From NCBI GenBank assembly GCA_965153355.1, contig OZ231127.1:85994001-86058000 (forward strand): a stretch of DNA of 64,000 nucleotides, written 5' to 3'. Of this stretch, positions 11,120 to 64,000 are shown one piece after another. The notes beneath the pieces were generated by a model, which saw nothing but the letters and a program-made list of their open reading frames with translations, was not told where the DNA came from and did no database searches. Each line of letters begins with the position of its first letter. The first letter of the stretch is position 1. This stretch comes from Flaccisagitta enflata (lineage: Eukaryota; Chaetognatha; Sagittoidea; Aphragmophora). Made by a program: the position numbers and the translations under genes.

Positions 11120-13800
11120 CAAAACAATTTGAACAATTTGAAGAGGAAAAGGGAGGAAGAAGAAGAAGAAGAAGAAGAAGAAGAAAAATAACGGACTTGG
11201 AAAAAAATGTACGTTCGCTCGTTTAGTTGAGTAGTGAGCAAAAAAGATTTCTTTATATATAAATAACAAGAAACTGTATACAGACTTACATAGCACGATT
11301 CTGTATGAGATTTGTATAATTATAAGAATGGAGTAGGAGGAATGGATGCACTAAACATATTTGCAATAAAAAAGTGAACTATAGAGGGTTCTTTTCATTT
11401 CACATTTGCTTGACTAGAATGCCACATTTGGATTGTCTCTTTTATGATATCGTCTAAAACACGTCTCATGTTTTGATATATTTGTATGGTTTTATAATTT
11501 CTATTTTTGTTTGTTTGTTTTTAGGGAAAAGTCAAATAGAAGGGATTTGAAAAGTGACGCGATTGTCAAACCATCAGTCCGACAGTCTGTCAACCCGTCT
11601 AATAAAGTATATGAAAAAAAAGACAGTATTCTGTAATTTCTGTCACCAGACTATCAAATCAATACAAATTTAAACCTCAAAATAATCAATTTTAGCAAGA
11701 AGTTTCAAAGCTTTTCGGTACTGATCATGCGCAGAGTTATGATTATTGATTTTGGACCAAATTCGAACTAATAAAGAATCAAGATGGGGGGAGGGGGGGA
11801 AGGGTTGAAAGGGCTTGATTTTATCAACAGCACGCAAACAATGTACAATCAACCAAACAATCACCAATAGAAAAAAACGGTAAAAATCAAGACAACAATC
11901 ATTTCTGATTTGATATATCAATTTAGCCTGGGTAATAAGGGTCGTCGAAAGTTCACGGGGAAAAATTACCATATGAATGAAGAATAGCCGTATGACAATG
12001 AGAATAAATACTTAAGTCTAAAAGTATCAAAAAGAAAAGTAGACATACTTTTGAGTTGCGAATGATCAATTAGTGCTTACATGGCCTTCAGAAAAGTTTT
12101 GATAATGTTTTTATCAACTGTTTATGACAAAACCTTAACATAGCCCACACTTTATGGGTAAGGTTCTTCCTTGAATTGAATTTTCGCATAATTCCATACA
12201 GACAGACAAAAAGACAGACAGGGAATTTTAAGGGGTTTCACGAGATATCAAGATGACAGCTAAGGATTAATTTCAATTCAGTACCATATTCTCTCAATCG
12301 CGATCATTATAAACAATACAGTTGATTACCGCTCCAACGGACCCGCATCTAACGGAATTCCACAGATGCATAATTCCTTCAACTTATTTCTTTTTAGTTG
12401 CGGACATACTCTATAAGAGGCTTTGTCCATCCGTCAGTCCATCCGTTGGTCCATCCATCCATCGGTCTGTCCGTCCATCCGTCCATCCGTCCATCAGTTG
12501 GTCTGTAATGATTGAGTCGAAAAGTGGGAATACGCGCATTTCCGCCACTGCCCACCCGTCCGCAATTGGTGACTGTGTATCCAGCCTTGTTTTTTTCTAT
12601 ATTGGCATTAACAGAATTCCGTTTATAACAGAAAACTGTTTGTTAGTCCGCTAAAATCCATTGGAACGGGATTGAACTGTACATTGTATTCATATTTGGA
12701 AGAAAAGGCAATTTGTTGGGCAAGTTGGGGCACTTTTATTATTGAGTTAAGACCGATTTAACTTCTTCTAATGAATTTCAAAACCTCAGCTTATGAAAGG
12801 GTGATCTTTGGGTCTTTGGGTACTGCCATTAGCGGGCTTACGACAGTCTACATCCAGTTGCTCGATGGTAGTAGTAGTTACTTGTAGTCAAATGTCTTTA
12901 GGGGGACAAATTTTCATTGCATCTTTTGAAAGATTACAACTTGCGTTGCTAGAATATGTTGCCTAATTCATTGGCTGTCGAATGAATTTACATTTTATAG
13001 GCCTAGTTTTAAACCTCTTCAATACAATCTGGCCTATACATTTAACAATCAAATAAGACTTTTGTACCAGAGTATGCAATGCCTAAGATAATGAAATAAA
13101 GAGTCAAAACAGAAAAAAATATCTCATGCGGTTCTTGAGACTTGGCTTATGCCAGTTCAATACATCATCACAATAATGTTGTCAACATTCAATTTTAGAT
13201 AGATAATGCTGCTCGTTTATTCTTCTCCCCATACAAAAAAAAAGCCATTAGTGACCAAAAACTTTAGAAAAAGAAGTAATAATGCTTGAATGTTTCTTTC
13301 TGATACAAGAAAAATGCAAAAGATGATTTACATTCTAGAATGCTGCTGACTAGTGTCACGCTAAGCCGACCGTGGACGGGATGAGATTCATCAATTTTAC
13401 ATGTTTGAAAATTGAACAAAACTATATGTCATCATGTAGCTCACCTATTCTTACATATGAATCCATTCTTGGATTTTCTTAAGTAAGCTCATTTTTCATG
13501 CAAATTAGGCTTAAATAGATATTGTTGGCAGTTTTATTACTAAAAAATTTAGCTAAATACAATCACGAAATCAATATGACAGTGAAATTCTTATTGATAA
13601 CGTTCAAGCAAACATGTGTGATCATGTTTCTGAAATTTTTTTGAATTTTTTTAGTTTTTAAAAAAAATCTAAAAGTAGCATTTCTGGCTGGCTGCGCTGT
13701 TGGAAGAAAAAAAATTTCCCCATGCTCTTTTTTTATGCCAGTGACAAGGAATCTTTAAAGGAAGCTTCATGCAAAATTTCAACCAGATCGGTCAATTATT
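11120..13800. other. No gene seen; one family A subtype 2 copy at 12388-12598
   Basis: Apart from a (AGA)n run near 11160 and the element (TTTTTAGTTGCGGACATACT to GTATCCAGCCTTGTTTTT), the sequence is AT-rich with no coding character. 13207-13345 is related to the tandem block at 14995. Confidence 0.45.
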
Positions 13801-13807
13801 TTAGAAG

Positions 13808-13858
<51 letters not shown>

Positions 13859-13892
13859 TGTGTGTCTGTGTCTGTGTCTGTGTGTGTGTGTT

Positions 13893-13945
<53 letters not shown>
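13808..13945. repeat. (GT)n microsatellite
   Basis: A run of GT with TCTG and TTTG interruptions. Both strands give meaningless open frames. Confidence 0.95.
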
Positions 13946-13948
<3 letters not shown>

Positions 13949-14994
13949 TTTATTTTTTCATCTGGTAGGCTGGTTGGTCTGGTTGGACTGCTCAACATTC
14001 TCTAGGTCGCATCAGAATTTAGGCAAAGGAGTTTCTTGATCCAGATACCAACCATGCAAAATTTCATTGGGCTAACTCAAATAGTTCCTGAGATATGCAA
14101 ATTTGAATTTTGTGAAATTTTACCAAAATAAAACTTAAAAGCATCACGCATTTGTGTGAGAAGCGCTGTGTGGAAACAAAGAATTAACTACAAAGCTTGG
14201 TCGGTGAGCGTTACAATTCAATTCTTTCTTTTGTAGTGATCATCTTTGAAATTTCACTGTGACCAAACAATTTGGAGTTAAGAGTTGAAATTTTAGGTGC
14301 AAGTACAGAATTTAATTTTCTTTCCCATCATGAAGATGAATTTTTCGTCACTTATGTTACTATGCCGTGGCATATCATGACACAAGTATGACAGCAACAA
14401 CAAGGAGCACCTCTGAATTGTAACGCTCCAGGAAAATGCTTATCTCTTTTAAATAGAATGGAAAAAATCCTTGAAAATCGGAGGAAAGGTCCTCCAACTA
14501 GTCCTTATTACAATGGAAAAAGAAAAAATGCTTAATGTTTGAGTAAAGATAAGCCTACAAAAAAAACTTTCTACCTAACTCATTTTAAGAAAAAAATGAC
14601 AGAAAAACAAAGGGGAAGAGTATCATAATTCAAATATATTTTTTGTCATCTTACAGTTGAAATATTGAATTCAAACTTTCTACACATATCAATAGATTGA
14701 TAGTGATTGCTTACAAGCTATTGGATGACCCCCATTAACATTTTTTGATTGGTTAAACTTGCGTTTTGCTTGCAGGGACAGAATCGGGACAGGCCCTAAT
14801 AGCCCCTCCTACCCCTGTTTTGGACTCCATAGGGGCAGTCGGTGTGGCAAATATTGGTTTAGCATGGCACACCAGATAGTTAGATATGTCACCCAACCTT
14901 TGTGACCTTATGCAATTCAGCAGAAGAAGCGATAACAGTTCTACAATGGCGGAGAGTCAGGGTTTCTCGCGCGCATGACGAAACTCGGAATCAG

Positions 14995-15245
14995 CCTGCT
15001 CATTTTCCCCATACAAAAAAAAATGCCATTAGTAACCAAATACTTTAGAAAAGGAAGTTATAATGCTTGAATGTTTTTTCTGATACAAGAAAAATGCAAA
15101 AGATTGTTTATATTTTAGAATGCTGCTCGTTTTCCCCATACAAAAAAAAATGCCATTAGTAACCAAATACTTTAGAAAAGGAAGTTATAATGCTTGAATG
15201 TTTTTTTCTGAAAAATGTTAAAGAAGGTTTTTTTAGAATGCTTTT
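14995..15245. repeat. Tandem about 125-bp repeat
   Basis: Two near-identical units: CTGCTC.TTTTCCCCATACA, AATGCCATTAGTAACCAAAT, TAATGCTTGAATGTTTTTT. A third, diverged copy lies 1.8 kb upstream at 13207-13345. Confidence 0.8.
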
Positions 15246-15639
15246 ATGCTTTAGAATTAAGAAATCATGTTATGATATAATCAAATGCTGTAAAAATCTT
15301 CCATGCTTAACAAATATCACACTTTTAGAAACGAATCAGGTAGAGGCCAAAATGATCGTATAGCAATCACCATCATTATCAATGCCACCGCCGTAATACC
15401 ACACAAGAATGCCACTAGACTAGGTTTACATCGATCACTGTCTTAATTTGTTTTGTTTTTGATGATGATGATGATAAATCAACAACAAACCCGTTTATCT
15501 TTTTTTTTCTTCAATTTACATGGCGTACTGACTTCACTTCAATAAGAGATCTCTGATCTCAGTCCGTCCGTTTGTCCAGTTTGAATCTTCGTAAAATGCG
15601 CCGCTCAGTGAGCGTCATTTCTTTTCTTTTTTTTTCTTT

Positions 15640-15999
15640 TTTTTTTTTTGTCTACTGTTTCGTTATGTTTTTTTTTTTTTTTTTTTTTTTTTGTAGTCTG
15701 TCTTTTATTGTCTTTAGTGTTTTGTTTTGTTTTGTTTTGTTTTGTTTTGTTTTGTTTTGTTTTGTTTTGTTTTGTTTTGTTTTGTTTTGTTTTGTTTTGT
15801 GTTCTCTTGATTTTGTTTTGTGTTCTCTTGATTTTGTTTTGTTTTCATGTTTCTACGACGCATCGTCACAATTGAGAATTGTTTTGTTTTGTTTTGTTTT
15901 GTCATCGTTTTGTTTTGTTTTTAGTTCTTTTGTTTTTGTTTTTGTTTTCATGGTTCTACGTCGCATCGCCATAAATGATATTTGTTTTGTTCTGTCATC

Positions 16000-16030
<31 letters not shown>

Positions 16031-16125
16031 AGTTCTGTTGTTTTTGTTTTGTTTTCATGGTTCTACGTCGCATCGCCAGAGTTGATAATTGTTTTGTTTT
16101 TAGTTCTGTTATTTTTGTTTTGTTT
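15640..16125. repeat. Poly(T), (TTTTG)n and about 70-110 bp units copying the exon 14 edge
   Basis: A run of T, then about 16 TTTTG units, then four units of TTTCATGGTTCTACGTCGCA + TCGCCAGAGTTGA-like sequence joined by (TTTTG)n. The last unit merges into candidate exon 14. Confidence 0.8.
15704..15709 (-). promoter_or_regulatory. Candidate polyadenylation signal
   Basis: AATAAA on the minus strand, about 420 bases past the proposed stop of the low-complexity gene, beyond a (CAAAA)n tract. This hexamer is common by chance in AT-rich DNA. Confidence 0.25.
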
Positions 16126-62506
<46,381 letters not shown>

Positions 62507-62564
62507 CGCCGGAACGGAAATGGATCTTTTGTTGATGAGGAGAAAGAGGGATCGATCGAAAGAA

Positions 62565-62567
62565 AGG

Positions 62568-62599
<32 letters not shown>

Positions 62600-62688
62600 G
62601 GAGAAAAAAGGAAGAAGGAGAGAAGAAAAAAAGAAGAAAGAAAGAGAGAGAGAAGGAAAGAAAGAAAGAAAGAAAGAAAGAGGAAAAA

Positions 62689-62720
<32 letters not shown>

Positions 62721-62879
62721 AAAAAAAGGAAGAAAAAAAAGGAAGAAGGAGAGAAAAAAAAAGAAGAAAGAGAGAAGGAAAAACAAGAAAGAAAAAGAAG
62801 AAAAGAAGAAAAGAAAAAAGAAAAAAGATAGAAAGAAGAAAAAAAAGAAAGAAAGAGGAAGAAGGAAAGAAAGAATAAA

Positions 62880-62967
<88 letters not shown>

Positions 62968-62968
62968 G
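62565..62968. repeat. (GAAA)n purine tract
   Basis: GAAA repeats with GGAA/AAGAAG interruptions, immediately upstream of exon 1 in minus sense. Confidence 0.95.
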
Positions 62969-62969
62969 C

Positions 62970-63840
62970 GAAAGCAAAAAAAGCCATACAAATGGTCGAA
63001 CAATGTAGTAAGAATAAGAGAAAAAAAGGGACAAGAGAATAAAGTTAAAGATTGTAGAACAAAAAAGGGAATAAGGTTTCAACAATTGGAATAAAGATGA
63101 AATTGAAAGGAATTCGGGGCAGGGAGAGAGAAATTGAGGGTTGGAAAGTTAATGACAAAAGTTTTCAAGATTTTTCATTTTCTGTTCAACACTTACTCCA
63201 ACAATCTAACATGTAGTGAGGAAGAGAGGTAGATCATTTCTTGTATTGTTTATTAACATCAGAAAAATGTCACAGCTGATTCGTGTTATCTCACCTTTCG
63301 CATCTATGAAATATTTCAAGATGTGTCATAAGTTATGACCGTTTTCCATACACGCGACAAATTTTTTTCAAAACTGACTTACATCAGACCACTTTCACAA
63401 GTGAAACATTTCTCAGAGACCGATCTCTCTATTTGAGTACGTAAGTACGTCTTGCCCGAGGCTTTGGGAAAAAAGAAAGTTTTCAATTGAAAACTTTTTG
63501 AAATAGCGCTTTGAGGGAAAGATTGCTTGAGATTCTAGACAGATAACTAAGAGAAAGACAACTACTTGAACTTTTATGCTTCATCATGGTCAAATAGGTC
63601 ATTGATATAATCAATTTTTATGGAAGTTGATAAAACGCTGAGCGGTCCATCTGTCCGCGCGTCCCTTTCTTTCAGTGGGGTTTCTGTCGTACATCCCTAT
63701 TTCTCCTCACTGAGTCCTCAGTGATCAGATTTCAGAACAGTGCTATCATTTTACTGCTATGCCGTTATGATCTTCTGGCGACAAGAATTTAAGTCAGATT
63801 CGTATATCATCTACGTCAAAATTAACACTGTGCTTACGTG
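62970..63840. other. No gene seen
   Basis: AT-rich sequence upstream of exon 1 of the minus-strand gene. It could hold its promoter, but no motif is convincing. Confidence 0.4.
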
Positions 63841-63842
63841 AA

Positions 63843-63927
63843 ACAAGCGACGCGGGGTCACAATATCGTTACGGACGGGTGGACAGACGCATGCATCCCC
63901 CATTGATACCCTCCCTCACCCCATCCT

Positions 63928-64000
<73 letters not shown>
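63843..64000 (+). mobile_element. Family A subtype C element with (CA)n, cut by window end
   Basis: AACAAGCGACGCGGGGTCAC, ATATCGTTACGGACGGGTGG, a CACCC-rich stretch, then (CA)n to the end of the window. Confidence 0.7.

Overview
This window is eukaryotic, from an invertebrate animal. Genes are split by GT-AG introns, there are no operons or ribosome-binding sites, and most of the DNA is interspersed repeats, foldback elements and long microsatellites. The spliced ionotropic-receptor-type gene (glutamate-receptor pore and ligand-binding parts, no N-terminal domain) would fit a protostome, but I cannot name the species.

Two genes can be built from the raw sequence by joining exons whose splice sites and codon phases agree. 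Gene 1 (+ strand, 32122-39466, 8 exons, 596 aa) is a divergent ionotropic glutamate receptor / ionotropic receptor: signal peptide, S1, M1, pore loop M2, M3, S2, M4 and a cytoplasmic tail. Gene 2 (- strand, 62506 down to about 16126, 14 exons, 788 aa) encodes a low-complexity protein rich in Ser/Thr/Asn/Gln with Gln, Thr, Glu and Gly tracts and two NPF motifs. I do not recognise its family. All 13 of its junctions are in phase. Gene 1 lies entirely inside the 25-kb intron 7 of gene 2, on the opposite strand.

Layout: 1-16.1 kb is repeat-dense and has no supported gene. 16.1-25.4 kb holds gene 2 exons 14 to 8, separated by (CA)n/(CAA)n tracts and nested transposons. 26.6-31.4 kb is a 4.6-kb giant foldback. 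32.1-39.5 kb is gene 1. 39.5-50.4 kb is the rest of gene 2 intron 7, including a 1.4-kb pure pyrimidine tract. 50.4-62.5 kb holds gene 2 exons 7 to 1. 62.5-64 kb is repeats.

Mobile DNA is mostly non-autonomous. Family A is about 200 bp, with a GTCGCGTG/CACGCGAC terminal hairpin, a tetranucleotide microsatellite core and a CAAGGCCGGATACACGGC end. Family B carries a 21-bp minisatellite with inverted arms and repeatedly sits inside family A. Two TA-flanked MITEs, one hAT-like element with an 8-bp duplication, and several foldbacks have defined ends. No transposase or reverse transcriptase reading frame is visible.

The most unusual observation is that many exon edges are tandemly amplified. Short blocks made of the last or first exon bases plus adjoining intron, including the splice site, are repeated 2 to about 11 times. 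This occurs at seven exon edges of gene 2 and at the last acceptor of gene 1, where four acceptors lie exactly 35 bp apart. In addition, microsatellites lie within tens of bases of most gene 2 donors.
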